From positions 32,460 through 96,459 of the forward strand of contig DASTSL010000016.1 of the NCBI GenBank assembly GCA_035760705.1: 64,000 nucleotides of DNA, written 5' to 3'. Of the stretch, positions 63,068 through 64,000 are shown in pieces. The position numbers and the translations under genes were made by a program. The notes beneath the pieces are model-generated. The model had not been told where the DNA came from. It saw only the letters and a list, made by a program, of their open reading frames with translations, and searched no databases. This DNA comes from Allomeiothermus sp035760705 (GTDB lineage Bacteria > Deinococcota > Deinococci > Deinococcales > Thermaceae). Every line of letters starts with the position of its first letter. Position 1 is the stretch's first letter.

Positions 63068-64000
<933 letters not shown>

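Overview
The window is GC-rich (about 65%) chromosomal DNA from a bacterium of the family Thermaceae, most like Meiothermus. The main evidence is a nine-gene V/A-type ATPase operon in the order known from Thermus thermophilus (G-I-K-E-C-F-A-B-D), a paired M16 peptidase operon of the Thermus type, many genes that start 6-8 bases after a TANNNT -10 box (leaderless transcription), and a strong excess of CTCGAG. I saw no rRNA, tRNA, CRISPR array, prophage or intact insertion sequence. The gene content is mostly housekeeping; the unusual signals are short palindromic elements, operator-like repeats and a few broken genes.

Layout. 1-6.1 kb: end of a GH13 glycosidase, AzlCD amino-acid exporter, HNH nuclease, two-gene ABC exporter. 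6.3-13.5 kb: S41 processing protease, FtsE, long HPF, an FtsX-EnvC pair on the opposite strand, and glycerate kinase. 13.6-16.4 kb: two lipoproteins, one of them a copper radical oxidase with all active-site residues present. 16.5-26.4 kb: glycolate oxidase GlcDEF, an operon of DUF58, MoxR and DUF4129 genes headed by a frameshifted acetyltransferase, then malate synthase. Glycolate oxidation makes glyoxylate, malate synthase consumes it, and glycerate kinase could serve the other branch of the same C2 metabolism. 26.5-30.6 kb: SpeD and the succinate dehydrogenase operon sdhCDAB. 30.7-39.2 kb: a decayed small gene, a dynamin-like GTPase, a Lys/Ala/Pro-rich histone-like protein, an acyl-CoA synthetase, a Ser/Thr kinase coupled to an UPF0173 hydrolase, small conserved genes and RlmI.

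39.6-48.3 kb: the V/A-ATPase operon, with a TTGACA/TACAAT promoter and a strong terminator. 48.4-54.8 kb: a secreted pectin-acetylesterase-like hydrolase, an HExxH protein, two tiny overlapping membrane proteins, RecG, and a nuclease-like gene preceded by a Pho-box-like repeat. 55.2-64 kb: the M16 heterodimer, a CAP-domain protein, a broken outer-membrane-type gene, an EamA transporter, 3-hydroxybutyryl-CoA dehydrogenase, a DUF433/DUF5615 toxin-antitoxin pair with an extra 47-codon ORF between them, a cytochrome P460-like protein, and the start of malQ.

Best leads: a 27-bp palindromic element that encodes the same peptide in frame inside two unrelated genes; a hairpin family ending in GTACGAC that sits inside the sdh and ATPase operons; the three-ORF toxin-antitoxin cassette; well-formed operators at aceB, the acyl-CoA synthetase and the histone-like gene; and the general leaderless start architecture.
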